Shown here: positions 25,110 to 34,392 of the stretch, one piece after another
Position numbering within the stretch: the first letter of the stretch is position 1
How the letters are laid out: each line of letters begins with the position of its first letter
Origin: Atopobiaceae bacterium
GTDB lineage: Bacteria > Actinomycetota > Coriobacteriia > Coriobacteriales > Atopobiaceae
Direction of reading: 5' to 3'
DNA length: 64,000 nt
Assembly (NCBI GenBank): GCA_902834555.1
Contig: CADFJN010000006.1
Coordinates: forward strand, 68,844-132,843
Program-made: the position numbers and the translations under genes
Notes under the pieces: generated by a model
Databases searched by the model: none
What the model was told of the DNA's origin: nothing
The model's input: only the letters and a program-made list of their open reading frames with translations

Positions 25110-26861
25110 ATGAGAAGAACAAAACGGGACTATGCTCCTGCGCTTGTCTTCATGGCAGTCGTGGGGCTCGTGTTGGCGCTGTGCTTACCTGTTGGGGCAT
25201 TTGCCGACAGCACGGCAGCCGCTGGCACGTCGACGGGCGCCACTTCTTCAACTACCGAGACGGGCGCATCCAACTCGAGTGCCACCACGTTGCCAACGGG
25301 GGAGACGAACGGGGCCACCGGCTTGGGGACGGGTGCAAGCGAGTCCGGTGCGAGCGGCACTGGTGCCACGAGCGCCAGCCCTACGGGCGCCGAGGTGACC
25401 ACCTCCACCACCCCTGTGACTACAACCCCCTCTTCCGGCGAGAAGACCGGTGCCCAGGGTCTTCTCGCGGCGCTTGAGGCGTCCGACCCAGTGGCGGTTG
25501 CGGCAGCAACGGCAGATACGGTGCAAATCATCTATGACGAGTCAGACGGCGGCACTCACGGTCTGCACTACGTGTATAGCGTGCCAGGGGACACGACCAG
25601 CACAAAGATCTATCTCTACTGCATGAACAACGACGACGAGTGGCCCCACTCGGTCCCAACCGCCCCAACGGTGCCCGACTACGTTCTTGGCTACCTTACG
25701 CCGGGCATGTTCGCATCCGAGGCAGAATACGAAGCCTGCATGGCAAAGCTCTTGGCCATTCTGTACGCTGGCTACCCCTACAACGGGATGAACTACTACA
25801 CCGAAGTCACTAGCGTCAACATCACAGAGGAAGAGTTTAACCAGCTCCTTGATGCGCCAAGCTACATTAGGAGTGATTTCTCGGATAGCATTGGGGACAC
25901 CACCTTTGTTTGGACGGATTACACCGACGACGAGAAGATGGCAAAGCTCGTGAAGTTTCAGTACGAAGTTGCCACCTACTTTACCATGTCGGGACAGCCC
26001 GCAAAGACAACCCCCTCTGGCCTAACCTACAGCCAGCTCGTCAATACGCCTTTCTACACCGCTTCTCTTTGCATGGTTAACGCGTACTACAACCAGAGCA
26101 CCACTACGCCCCTCAAGGAATACGACAGCCAGAACAGCGGCACTTCCCTTGCGCTGACGCGCCTCCAGGCCTATGACCAGACCCAGAACGCCATTTGGGT
26201 CGTCCTTCACGACTACGGCGTTCCGCAGAACAGCCTGAAGGCGGACGCCATAGCGAATGAGCCGCTCGCGAAGCTTCTGTATGAATCCGCTTCTGCCAGC
26301 AATGTGCTTGAGTCCGAGCCAACCGGCATCTCCATCACCGGCTCTACGCAGCTCACCTATGACGCTGCGACAGGCACGTGGCGCACTGGTGCCTTGAGCA
26401 TCTCGGAGAACGGGACCTACCACGGGGTATACACCCTCTCCGTTTCGGATAGTGATGTGTATGTTAATACCGCGACTAATGCCGACGTTTCAACAGTGAC
26501 GGGAGGGCAGTCTTTCTACCTTGTGAGCACGGAGAGGCCCGCTGCGAATGTCACCGTTTCGGCTACAGATACCGTTCCATGGCTGGAAGAGGTTCGTCAG
26601 TACTCGCCCGTCAAAAAAGCTGATGGAAGCGAGTACACCGTTACGGTTACCGTCCAAAACATGGATGAGAATGGCAAAACCACCACCTCAACGCTCACTA
26701 AGTACTACCAGCGCATGATCGGTGCCGTCATCCACGAGAAACCCCTCAACGCATCAGCCACGATAACCCCGCCATCAGACGGGCAGCTTACCGTATCCAA
26801 GACCGTCGCAGGCGAGACTGACTCCCAGACCGACTTTCACCTTCACGGTCACGCTGAGTGA
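25110..26861 (+). CDS. Pilus tip adhesin with thioester (TQXA) domain, N-terminal part; frameshifted
   Basis: 583 residues. A Sec signal peptide (ALVFMAVVGLVLALCLPVGAFA) is followed by a Thr/Ser/Gly-rich stretch and a thioester domain. The reactive Cys is in KIYLYCMNNDDEW and the partner Gln is in the TQNAIW motif. Such domains form covalent bonds with host surfaces. The frame then enters a pilin repeat (QLTVSKTVAGETDSQTDF) and breaks: an extra T in GACTTTCACC (~26833) shifts reading to HLHGHAE and a stop. The plus-one frame continues the repeat exactly from 26834. ATG 25110 has GGAGCC upstream. First gene of the pilus operon. Confidence 0.85.
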   Translation: MRRTKRDYAPALVFMAVVGLVLALCLPVGAFADSTAAAGTSTGATSSTTETGASNSSATTLPTGETNGATGLGTGASESGASGTGATSASPTGAEVTTSTTPVTTTPSSGEKTGAQGLLAALEASDPVAVAAATADTVQIIYDESDGGTHGLHYVYSVPGDTTSTKIYLYCMNNDDEWPHSVPTAPTVPDYVLGYLTPGMFASEAEYEACMAKLLAILYAGYPYNGMNYYTEVTSVNITEEEFNQLLDAPSYIRSDFSDSIGDTTFVWTDYTDDEKMAKLVKFQYEVATYFTMSGQPAKTTPSGLTYSQLVNTPFYTASLCMVNAYYNQSTTTPLKEYDSQNSGTSLALTRLQAYDQTQNAIWVVLHDYGVPQNSLKADAIANEPLAKLLYESASASNVLESEPTGISITGSTQLTYDAATGTWRTGALSISENGTYHGVYTLSVSDSDVYVNTATNADVSTVTGGQSFYLVSTERPAANVTVSATDTVPWLEEVRQYSPVKKADGSEYTVTVTVQNMDENGKTTTSTLTKYYQRMIGAVIHEKPLNASATITPPSDGQLTVSKTVAGETDSQTDFHLHGHAE

Positions 26862-26889
26862 CAAGAGCATCAATGGCACCTACGGCGAC

Positions 26890-27927
26890 ATGACCTTCGC
26901 CAACGGTGTGGCCAAGGTCACGCTGAAGGGTGGCCAGAGCGTCACGGCCAAGTATCTGCCGGGAGGCACGACCTACACGGTCACCGAAGCGGCGAACAAC
27001 GACTACGCTGCGGCGTCCAGCGAGCTTGAAGGCACGGTGCCAAGCGACGGCACCGCCGCCAAGGCCGCCTTCACCAACACGCGCCTCTACAAGTTCACGC
27101 TGAGCAAGACCGTCTCGGGCCAGGCCGCAAGCACCTCTCAGCAGTTCACCATGCATGTCACGCTGAAGGACGCCTCGGGCAATCCGCTCTCGGGCACCTA
27201 CTCCTACACGGGCGGCACGGTGTCGGGCTCCGGCGCCACGGCCCCCACTAACGGCGCGATCACGCTCGACGCCAGCGGCACGGGCTCGGTGACGCTGACC
27301 GCAGGCCAGCAGGTGACAATTGCGGGCATTCCATCGGGCACATCGTACACGGTGGAGGAGGCAGCGAGCACCGCGGCAGACGCGCTTCTCTACGACGCAA
27401 CCTACAACGGCGGTGCCACGGCTGCCGAGGGCACGCTTTCTGCTAACGCCACGGTCGCCGTGACCAACGCCGTGCAGGAGGGGAGCCTCTCCGTGACCAA
27501 GCATGTAAAGGGCGAGGTGGGCTCCACCCAGGCCTTCACCTTCACGGTGAAGCTGGGCGGCTCGGGCGCTACTCTTTCCGGCCAGTACGGCGACATGCTG
27601 TTCGATAACGGCCAGGCCACCTTCACGCTCAAGGACGGCGAAACCAAGACCGCGAGCGCACTGCCCGCCGGTGCCACCTACGAGGTTATCGAGGAGCCTA
27701 ACGACAAGTACAGCACCACGTCCGAGAACGACAAGGGCACGATCGCCAAGGGCGAAACGGCACGGGCAAGCTTCACCAACACGCGCGGCATGACGGAGCT
27801 GCTGCTCTCCGGAGGCGCGGGCTTTGGCGCAACCTATGCGATTGGCTTTGGTGCGCTTGTCGCAGCGGCGCTCTGGATGCACGCCCGTCGCCACGCGGCA
27901 GGGAAGGGTGGCGATGGCCGTGACTAA
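26890..27927 (+). CDS. Pilus tip adhesin, C-terminal part after the frameshift
   Basis: The same gene as the preceding entry, read in the next frame; continuity runs from ~26834, and ATG 26890 is only the first in-frame start. It contains the end of repeat 1 and two further ~100-residue isopeptide-type pilin repeats (KFTLSKTVSGQ...; SLSVTKHVKGE...), each closing with TNTR or TNA. The C-terminus has a hydrophobic anchor (ATYAIGFGALVAAALW) and basic tail, but TELLLSGGAG stands where an LPxTG signal would be expected. Unless the shift is corrected or programmed, this half would not be made as an anchored protein. It overlaps the start of the next gene. Confidence 0.8.
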   Translation: MTFANGVAKVTLKGGQSVTAKYLPGGTTYTVTEAANNDYAAASSELEGTVPSDGTAAKAAFTNTRLYKFTLSKTVSGQAASTSQQFTMHVTLKDASGNPLSGTYSYTGGTVSGSGATAPTNGAITLDASGTGSVTLTAGQQVTIAGIPSGTSYTVEEAASTAADALLYDATYNGGATAAEGTLSANATVAVTNAVQEGSLSVTKHVKGEVGSTQAFTFTVKLGGSGATLSGQYGDMLFDNGQATFTLKDGETKTASALPAGATYEVIEEPNDKYSTTSENDKGTIAKGETARASFTNTRGMTELLLSGGAGFGATYAIGFGALVAAALWMHARRHAAGKGGDGRD

Positions 27928-29590
27928 GTCCCTCTCGCGCACCATTGCTGCCTGCCTTGCCGGCTGCCTAGCAGTCGCCGTGCTTGCGCTCTGCTCGCCT
28001 GCCCGCGCGCTTGCCGAGCAGACCGGGCGACTTACCGTCACCGCAATCGATGGCGCGTCCACCGCGCTTGACGCCTACCAGCTCTTCTCGGCAGACGTGA
28101 CCGATGCCGTGAGTGGGCACAAGATTCTCTCCAACGTCTCGTGGGCAAGCGACGCCGCCGAGAAGGCCGTCCCCTCCGCCATCAGGTCCGTCGACCACTC
28201 CTACAGCGGCACCACCGCGCAGGATGCGGCAGACTGGCTGAACGAGAACGTCGAGAGTGACGCGGCCTCGGCCTCCGCGCCGACGGCCTTCTCCGCACCC
28301 GCCGCCATCGCGCGTGCGCTTGCGGCGGAAGGTGCGCCATCGACGAGCGTTACCGCAGGTGTGCAGGCTACGCTCCCGACGGGCTACTGGCTTCTCACCG
28401 CCAACGGCGACTTCGTGGGCACGGGCCAGTCCGGTACCGCGGCGATTCTCGTTGCCGTGGGCGGCGCGGACGTAACCGCAACCACCAAGACCTCGGCTCC
28501 CACGGTCGAGAAGCACGTGTTTGAGGACTCGTCCAACAGCTGGCAGAAGCAAGCCGACGCCACTGTGGGAGACGAGCTTGACTGGCGTCTTTCGGCCACC
28601 GTGCCCGTGAACCTCTCGCACAACTCTGCCTACAAGACGTACTCGATCATCTTCCACGACAAGCTGTCTGCCGGGCTTGAGCAGCCCAGCAACGTGCACG
28701 TGTACGTTGCTCCGGCGGGAACGGCCGCCTGGGCGCAGGGGACCGAGCCCGGAGACGGGTGGGCAGAGCTGGACGAGGATGAATTCTCAGCGCCCTCTCA
28801 GGCGGGCGAGAATGGCTCAACCTTTGATGCCACTGTGATCGACCTTATCGCCTCTGCCTCCAGGCACGGTGTCTACGCCGATTTGGGCCTTGAGGTCTGC
28901 GTGGCCTACGACGCGCCGCTCGCCCCGGATGCACAGCGCGGAGCGGCGCACGGAAACCCCAACACGGTGACGCTTCGCTATCCAAGCACGCCGTACTCGG
29001 AGACGCTGGCCGAGACGCAGGAGGACAAGGCCATTGCCTACACGTGGGACCTCAGCCTGGTCAAGCGTGACGCCACGAGCGAGGTCGCCCTTGCTGGCGC
29101 GGTGCTGCGCGTGACTGACGACCGCGGCCGTCACCTCACGCAGGACGGCACCTGGACCACGGACGACGCCACCGTAACCACTGACCAGAACGGTGCCATT
29201 GCGGTTGCTGGCGTAGACTCCGGCACCTTCACGGTTGAGGAGGTCCAGGCACCCCAGGGCTACGAGGTCTTCTCGGGCGCGCCTACCATCACACTGAAGG
29301 TGGAGCTTGACCCCAAGATTCTGCATTCGCTCAAGGCTGAGCCGCTTACCGCTGAGTCCCCCTTGAGGGCCGACAGCTTTGACAAGGGCTCGGGTGAGGC
29401 GACGGTTTCTGTGCTCAACGGGACGACGCCTGGGGGAGACAAGCCCGCGCCGCGCTGGCCTGGCGGTTCTTCTCCGTTTACGGGTGACCCAACTTCGTAT
29501 CTGCCCGCCATCTGCCTTGCAGTTGCTGGTGCGGGCTTGATCGTGTTCGCGCTCCGGCGAGGGAAGGGAGGCCAAAAGCGCCGGCCCTGA
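27914..29590 (+). CDS. Fimbrial isopeptide-forming accessory pilin
   Basis: 558 residues. There is a signal peptide (AACLAGCLAVAVLALCSPARALA) and FimA/SpaA-type domains. TVEKHVFED marks the start of the second domain and the Cna_B-like third domain ends with an E-box-like YEVIEE variant, FTVEEVQAPQGYE. A membrane helix (LPAICLAVAGAGLIVFAL) and basic tail follow SPFTGDP, a variant of LPxTG lacking the leading Leu. Likely a basal or accessory pilin. ATG 27914 overlaps the previous stop; AAGGGTGG lies just upstream. It is paralogous to the major pilin downstream (shared YQLFSADV / YQIFKADV and TTAQ.AA.WL segments). Confidence 0.88.
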   Translation: MAVTKSLSRTIAACLAGCLAVAVLALCSPARALAEQTGRLTVTAIDGASTALDAYQLFSADVTDAVSGHKILSNVSWASDAAEKAVPSAIRSVDHSYSGTTAQDAADWLNENVESDAASASAPTAFSAPAAIARALAAEGAPSTSVTAGVQATLPTGYWLLTANGDFVGTGQSGTAAILVAVGGADVTATTKTSAPTVEKHVFEDSSNSWQKQADATVGDELDWRLSATVPVNLSHNSAYKTYSIIFHDKLSAGLEQPSNVHVYVAPAGTAAWAQGTEPGDGWAELDEDEFSAPSQAGENGSTFDATVIDLIASASRHGVYADLGLEVCVAYDAPLAPDAQRGAAHGNPNTVTLRYPSTPYSETLAETQEDKAIAYTWDLSLVKRDATSEVALAGAVLRVTDDRGRHLTQDGTWTTDDATVTTDQNGAIAVAGVDSGTFTVEEVQAPQGYEVFSGAPTITLKVELDPKILHSLKAEPLTAESPLRADSFDKGSGEATVSVLNGTTPGGDKPAPRWPGGSSPFTGDPTSYLPAICLAVAGAGLIVFALRRGKGGQKRRP

Positions 29591-29676
29591 CGCCGGAAGC
29601 CACTTCAGATTGCAGAGCGACGACAAAGGTTTTATGTGACCTGGGCAAAGTGCCCGCAGGTTAGAGAGGAAAAACA

Positions 29677-31365
29677 ATGAGAAAGCACAACATCGCACGC
29701 ATGGCAGCAGCTGCAGGCCTGGCGCTTACGATGGCCCTTGGCCCGGTTGCGGCTCCGGTCGTGGCGTTTGCAGATGACGCGACGAGCAGCACGACTTCGA
29801 GCACGACGACGGATGCGACTACCGCCACGGGCAGCATTACGATCAACACGAACAAGAACCTCTCGGCGGACAAAACGACGCTTTCCGGCTACCAGATCTT
29901 CAAGGCCGACGTGGCCGACAAGACGGTCGGTACTGTGACGACTAAAGCGGTTTCCAACATCGAGTGGGCGAGCAATGCCGTTCAGACCGCTGTCGTGAAT
30001 TCGATCAAGGCCGTCGATAGCAGCTATACGGACACGACCGCCCAAGGGGCTGCTACGTGGCTGAGCGAGCATGCATCGGGCTCCGGCTCGTCGACGGTAG
30101 TGGATGCGACGGACGCCTTCGGCAAGATCGCAAGCGCCCTTCGTGCTTCCGGCGTGACTGCAACGACGGTAACCCCCGGCACGGCCGCCACACTCGACGC
30201 GGGCTATTGGCTGTTCGTGACCAACAAAACAACGACAGACAACGTGATTAATCAGGTGGGCACGGCCCCGATTTACGCGGTAGTCGGCGGAGGCGCGGTT
30301 ACGGTCAACCAAAAGTCGAACCTGCCTACGGTGAGCAAGTTCATCAAGAACGACGCCACGGGTTCGAGTTGGGGCAAGTACGCCGATTCCGAAATCGGTC
30401 AGAGCATTGATTACAAGCTTACCGGTACGATTGCCGATGCCTATGCGAGCTACAGCACATACTATTACTCCTTCTACGACACGTTCGATTCGGGCATCAC
30501 GCTCGATACGGACTCGGTGACGGTGAAGGTGCAGACGCCCGCGAGCGGCGATATGGCTCAGACGGAAACCACGGTTGCTGCAACGAGCTACACCAAAACC
30601 TATGAGAACAATGCGCTCACGGTGACCATCAACGACCTGAAAACTATCAAGGACGAAAATGGAAACGCCATTACTGTGGCACCGGATTCGGTTGTGACCG
30701 TTTACTACACGGCCCATCTGAACGAGAACGCCAAGGTTGCTTCCGCTCACAATGACAACGAAGTCGTTCTCACGTATTCCAACAACCCCGGCACCGACAG
30801 CAAGGGCAGCACGGAGCAGGATCAGGTGCGCGACTACACCTATGAGCTCATGCTCATGAAGGTTGATGCCAGCAATTCAACGGCGCTTTCCGGTGCCAAG
30901 TTCACCATCCAGGCGACGGGTGCCGACGAAGGCGCAGGCTTGAAGTACGTGCAGGCCGACGGCTCGCTGGGCGATACCGCCCACGAATTCACGACAGGCA
31001 CCGACGGCGGCATCTATGTTTCCGGCCTCGATGCGGGCACCTATACCGTAGTGGAGACCCAGGCTCCTTCCGGCTACAACAAGGCGGCGAGCTTCACGTT
31101 CGAAATTCATCCGGTGTACGACACGACTTCGGGCGATATCACTAACCTCGCTGTTTCGACGAACAATGCAAACGTGGCGACGGCTTCGGTTCCCGAGAAC
31201 AGCGGCGTCATTGCCCTAACCGTTAAGGACAATGCGGGGATCGCTCTGCCCCTCACCGGTCAGGCGGGCGTGACCCTCACCTGGATCGCTGGCGGTGCCA
31301 TTCTCGCACTGGGCATCACGCACCTCGTGCGGTCCCGCAAGAACTCCGAGGGCAACGCGGAGTAG
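29677..31365 (+). CDS. Major pilin (type-2 fimbrial FimA-like, LPLTG anchored)
   Basis: 562 residues. A signal peptide ending VVAFA is followed by a Thr-rich N-terminus and an N-terminal fimbrial domain. The middle domain begins LPTVSKFIKND and the C-terminal Cna_B domain carries the E-box YTVVETQAPSGYN, whose Glu templates an isopeptide bond. LPLTG, a membrane helix (TLTWIAGGAILALGITHLV) and RSRKNSEGNAE complete the sorting signal. Sortase would polymerise it into the shaft. ATG 29677 has GAGAGGA upstream, preceded by a small hairpin (29640-29662). Its composition is less GC-rich than neighbouring housekeeping genes, suggesting horizontal origin. Confidence 0.92.
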   Translation: MRKHNIARMAAAAGLALTMALGPVAAPVVAFADDATSSTTSSTTTDATTATGSITINTNKNLSADKTTLSGYQIFKADVADKTVGTVTTKAVSNIEWASNAVQTAVVNSIKAVDSSYTDTTAQGAATWLSEHASGSGSSTVVDATDAFGKIASALRASGVTATTVTPGTAATLDAGYWLFVTNKTTTDNVINQVGTAPIYAVVGGGAVTVNQKSNLPTVSKFIKNDATGSSWGKYADSEIGQSIDYKLTGTIADAYASYSTYYYSFYDTFDSGITLDTDSVTVKVQTPASGDMAQTETTVAATSYTKTYENNALTVTINDLKTIKDENGNAITVAPDSVVTVYYTAHLNENAKVASAHNDNEVVLTYSNNPGTDSKGSTEQDQVRDYTYELMLMKVDASNSTALSGAKFTIQATGADEGAGLKYVQADGSLGDTAHEFTTGTDGGIYVSGLDAGTYTVVETQAPSGYNKAASFTFEIHPVYDTTSGDITNLAVSTNNANVATASVPENSGVIALTVKDNAGIALPLTGQAGVTLTWIAGGAILALGITHLVRSRKNSEGNAE

Positions 31366-31403
31366 CGTGCCTGCAACAGCAAGGTTCTAGGGTAGGTTAG
31401 TCG

Positions 31404-31428
31404 TGGGCCCCGCCGCGTGCGGGGCCCA
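31404..31428 (+). terminator. Hairpin between major pilin and sortase genes
   Basis: A perfect 10-bp stem TGGGCCCCGC / GCGGGGCCCA with a CGCGT loop and no U-run. It probably stabilises the pilin message or lowers sortase expression relative to pilin. Confidence 0.6.
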
Positions 31429-31446
31429 TCTAGTAGGGAGGCGCGC

Positions 31447-32310
31447 ATGGGCTCGCATGCCAAGCACAACGGAGAGCGACGTAGGCTGCCGCGATGGGCA
31501 GACCGTCTCATCACGCTGCTGCTGATCCTTGTCGGCGTGGGCCTCATGGTGTGGCCGTGGGTGGTCGACATGCTCGAGGAGTATGGCGTTGGCGCGACCA
31601 TCTCGGAGGTGTCGGCGCGCGTTGACTCGATGCCGGCCGACGAGAAGCAGTGGTATCTCGACCAGGCCAACGCGTACAACCAGGTTCTTGCCGGCGAGGT
31701 GCCGGACATTGACGCCTCGCAGATCGTTGATTACGGCGATCAGCTCACGTATGACCGCGACCCCATGATGAGCTGGGTCGACATCCCCTCCATCGATGTG
31801 AGCATGCCCATCTACCATGGCACGGGTGAAGCTGCACTCATGGCTGGCGTTGGGCATCTTGAGGGCACGAGCCTTCCTGTGGGCGGGGAGTCGACCCACT
31901 GCGTTATCACGGCGCACTCCGGGATGCGAAACCTCCGCATGTTCGACGATATTCGACAGCTTGAGCCCGGTGACCTGGTGCTGCTTCACACCATGGGAGA
32001 TGTGTACGCGTATCGCGTGACGTCCTCCGAGGTCGTGTGGCCAGACGAGACCTCGTCGCTTGAGATTGTGCCGGGCGAGGATCTGCTCACGCTGGTTACC
32101 TGCACGCCGTATGGCGTGAACGACCACCGGTTGCTGGTCCACTGCGAGCGCACGGACTATGTTCCCCAAGAGGCGGAGGAGCAGGCGTCCGTCACGGAGC
32201 GCCACTGGGGTGCGCGCGAGTGGGCTGTCGTGGTGGTTGCTGTGGCCTTGGTCGGCGTTGCCGTGGACGTGGTGGTGCACCGTGCGCGCAAGCGCCCCCG
32301 AAAGGGGTAG
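31447..32310 (+). CDS. Class C (pilin-polymerising) sortase
   Basis: 287 residues. An N-terminal membrane helix (LITLLLILVGVGLMVWPWVV), an extracytoplasmic sortase fold and a second C-terminal helix (WAVVVVAVALVGVAVDVVV) give the two-anchor layout of class C. The catalytic residues are His in TAHSGM, Cys in TLVTCTPYG and Arg in NDHRLLVHCER. The lid motif region contains YDRDPMMSW. It joins pilin subunits through LPxTG-type signals. ATG 31447 follows AGGGAGG. As the last gene of the pilus operon, its substrates are expected to be the two or three pilins just upstream. Confidence 0.95.
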   Translation: MGSHAKHNGERRRLPRWADRLITLLLILVGVGLMVWPWVVDMLEEYGVGATISEVSARVDSMPADEKQWYLDQANAYNQVLAGEVPDIDASQIVDYGDQLTYDRDPMMSWVDIPSIDVSMPIYHGTGEAALMAGVGHLEGTSLPVGGESTHCVITAHSGMRNLRMFDDIRQLEPGDLVLLHTMGDVYAYRVTSSEVVWPDETSSLEIVPGEDLLTLVTCTPYGVNDHRLLVHCERTDYVPQEAEEQASVTERHWGAREWAVVVVAVALVGVAVDVVVHRARKRPRKG

Positions 32311-32361
32311 GGCATTGGTTGCTGCCCCGCGGCGCGCTGGCGGTGGAGCAGGAGGCCATCG

Positions 32362-32616
32362 CCGCTGCACGAAAATGCCCTATCGAACGTGATTTTTGAC
32401 ATCGCTGCATGAAAATGCTCTATCGAACGGTGCCTCGAGGCACGACACATTATTGTTTTAACTAAATATACGAAATATAGTATATATACGTTAATATATG
32501 CAGTCTAATAAAAATGAAGTTCAACTCTTGATAGTGAGTTCAGTGGAGAACCGTTCGATAGAGCATTTTCATGCAGCGAGTTGCCAGATTCCGTTCGATA
32601 GAGCGTTTTTATGCAT
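32362..32616. repeat. MITE-like element: two arms per side around an AT-rich core
   Basis: CGCTGCATGAAAATGCTC (32403) is the exact reverse complement of 32561-32578 (GAGCATTTTCATGCAGCG), and the match extends over 28 bp. Related outer arms lie at 32362-32389 and 32591-32615. The enclosed ~120 bp is very AT-rich (TATAGTATATATACGTTAAT), unlike the rest of the window. It lies between converging sortase and NRAMP genes and contains no gene. Confidence 0.85.
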
Positions 32617-32653
32617 TTGAGGCCTCCAGATATGGTAAGGCGGACATCGCACT

Positions 32654-32690
32654 GTGGGGGCTCGGGGCGCTTTGCACCCTGAGCCCCCAC
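32654..32690. terminator. Hairpin between sortase and NRAMP genes
   Basis: Stem GTGGGGGCTC / GAGCCCCCAC. A second small hairpin GGACCG-AAAAG-CGGTCC (32697-32713) lies closer to the NRAMP stop. Neither has a long U-run; probable terminator for the minus-strand transporter. Confidence 0.6.
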
Positions 32691-32734
32691 ACCGAGGACC
32701 GAAAAGCGGTCCGGCATTAGCTACGTCCCGCGAC

Positions 32735-33994
32735 CTACCCAGCCAGTGACATCACGTTAATGGCCGTCACCACGATACCCGTTGCCAGCAGCAATGCGTT
32801 GGTGAGGCGCGAGTTGGCGTAGCGGCCCATGACGCGCTTGGAGGCCGTGAGGCGGATTTGCGTGAAGATCGTGATGGGCAGCTGCAGCGAGAGCAGCGCC
32901 TGCGAGAGTACCAAGCCCTGGAAGGTGTTCTCCACCAGCAGGCACGCCAGCGTGGCCAGGCCCATGCACAGCGCCACGCCCACCGAGGAGTGGCGGTCGT
33001 GGATGTCGTACTCCTCGCCAAACATGCCCGCACTGATGGTGCCCGCCGCCATGCCCGCCGTGACGGAGGACGAGAGGCCAGCCAGCAGCAGCGCCACGGC
33101 AAAGATGACCGTCGCCGCCGAGCCCAGGATGGGGGAGAGCGTCGCCGCTGCGGTCGCGAGGTCGTCCACCACAACGCCGCGCGTGAAGAACGTCGTGGCC
33201 GCCAGAATCACCATGGCGGAGTTTATCGCCCAGCCAACGCCCATCGAGAAGAGCGTGTCGAAGAGCTCATAACGCAGGCGTTCGCGGATGACCTTCTCGC
33301 CCTGCTGCTCGTAGTGAATGCTCTGGATAACCTCGGAGTGCAGGAACAGGTTGTGAGGCATGACTACGGCGCCCAGCACGCTCATCACGATGGCCGCAGA
33401 GCCGGCGGGGAAGTTCGGCGTGACCCACGAGACCGCGGCCTGCGGCCAGTCAACGTTCACCAGCGCAAGCTCGGCAAGGAAGGCCAGGCCAATGAGCGAG
33501 ACAAACGCGATGATCCAGCGCTCGATGCGCTTGTATGAGTTGGTGGCCAGCATGGCAACCGAGAAGGCGCCCACAATGACGCTGCCCACGCGGACGGGCA
33601 GCCCAAAGAGCATTTGGAGTGCGATGGCGCCGCCGAGAACCTCGGCCATAGCTGTTGCGACGGTTGCTGTGTACGCGTTGGCGAGAATAGCGGTGCCCAG
33701 CCAGCGCGGGAAGTGCTTGCGTGTTGCCTCGGCCAGGCACTCGCCCGTGGCAATGCCCAGGTGGGCGGCGTTGTGCTGTAGCAGGATGAGCATCAGGGTC
33801 GAAAGCGTCACTACCCACAGCAGCCCGTAGCCAAACTGCGAGCCCGCCGCCATGTTCGAGGCCCAGTTGCCTGGGTCGATGAAGCCCACTGTCACCAGCA
33901 GGCCGGGGCCAATGTGCTTGAGAATCTCGAGGCCCCCGTGGCCGCCGGTCTTCTCGGCGCCAAACTGCCTGGTCATCTCCTCACGAATGTCCAT
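32735..33994 (-). CDS. NRAMP-family divalent metal (Mn2+/Fe2+) transporter
   Basis: 419 residues and about 11 membrane helices. The metal-binding signature in helix 1 is DPGNWAS and that in helix 6 is VMPHNLFLHS, as in MntH/Nramp proton-coupled importers. A canonical A/C-M-P in helix 6 favours transition metals. ATG 33994 is chosen because GGAGGA lies 5 bp upstream; GTG 34006 lacks a site. Monocistronic. A promoter-like region with two CATAAT boxes lies upstream and could be under MntR/Fur control (inference). It complements the Feo system in metal uptake. Confidence 0.95.
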   Translation of the reverse strand: MDIREEMTRQFGAEKTGGHGGLEILKHIGPGLLVTVGFIDPGNWASNMAAGSQFGYGLLWVVTLSTLMLILLQHNAAHLGIATGECLAEATRKHFPRWLGTAILANAYTATVATAMAEVLGGAIALQMLFGLPVRVGSVIVGAFSVAMLATNSYKRIERWIIAFVSLIGLAFLAELALVNVDWPQAAVSWVTPNFPAGSAAIVMSVLGAVVMPHNLFLHSEVIQSIHYEQQGEKVIRERLRYELFDTLFSMGVGWAINSAMVILAATTFFTRGVVVDDLATAAATLSPILGSAATVIFAVALLLAGLSSSVTAGMAAGTISAGMFGEEYDIHDRHSSVGVALCMGLATLACLLVENTFQGLVLSQALLSLQLPITIFTQIRLTASKRVMGRYANSRLTNALLLATGIVVTAINVMSLAG

Positions 33995-34053
33995 AGTTTC
34001 CTCCACGTGTACCGAGGTGCGTCGAACTGCAAGACGCGATGCTCTTTATTAGT

Positions 34054-34094
34054 ATTATGTACCATTATGCGCCCTAATGCGGTGAGGTAGTCAA
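34054..34094 (-). promoter_or_regulatory. Possible promoter of the NRAMP gene
   Basis: On the minus strand, TTGACT (34094-34089) is followed 19 bp later by CATAAT (34069-34064), with a second CATAAT at 34059-34054. Spacing is long, so the assignment is tentative. Confidence 0.35.
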
Positions 34095-34154
34095 GCACTG
34101 GGAGTATTTTGGGGGCAGTTATTGAGTGTCGGGGGGATGCGGCGGCTCCGGATG

Positions 34155-34392
34155 CATCGAAATGCCCTTGGTTACAGGGATTTTGGGATTATTGCGCCGA
34201 AGTGGCCTTCGTTACACTGGTTTTTGGCGAGGGCATAAGTAGTGGTTCCCATATATTGGCATGTGACTCTAAGTAACCACCACATATTGTATGTATTGGT
34301 AGCCTACTACTAGCAGGGTGCTCAAAACCACGTGTAACGAAGGCCAGTTCGGCGCAAAAAATCGAAAAATTGTGTAAGGAACGGGGTTTCGA
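34155..34392. repeat. MITE-like element with paired arms (TTGCGCCGAAGTGGCC family)
   Basis: TTGCGCCGAAGTGGCCTTCG (34191-) is mirrored by CGAAGGCCAGTTCGGCGCAA (34339-), and the outer flanks ATCGAAATGCCC... and ...GGGTTTCGAC are also related. It therefore has two arms per side, the same layout as the element at 32362. The core (~34230-34320) is AT-rich and contains TATATTGG and ACATATTGTATGTATTGG. It fills most of the 741-bp gap upstream of the LysR gene. Confidence 0.8.

Noticed and set aside
26800..26880. Programmed ribosomal frameshift in the tip adhesin
   Set aside because: The site is only TTT without a slippery heptamer or clear downstream structure. A simple one-base insertion explains it better.
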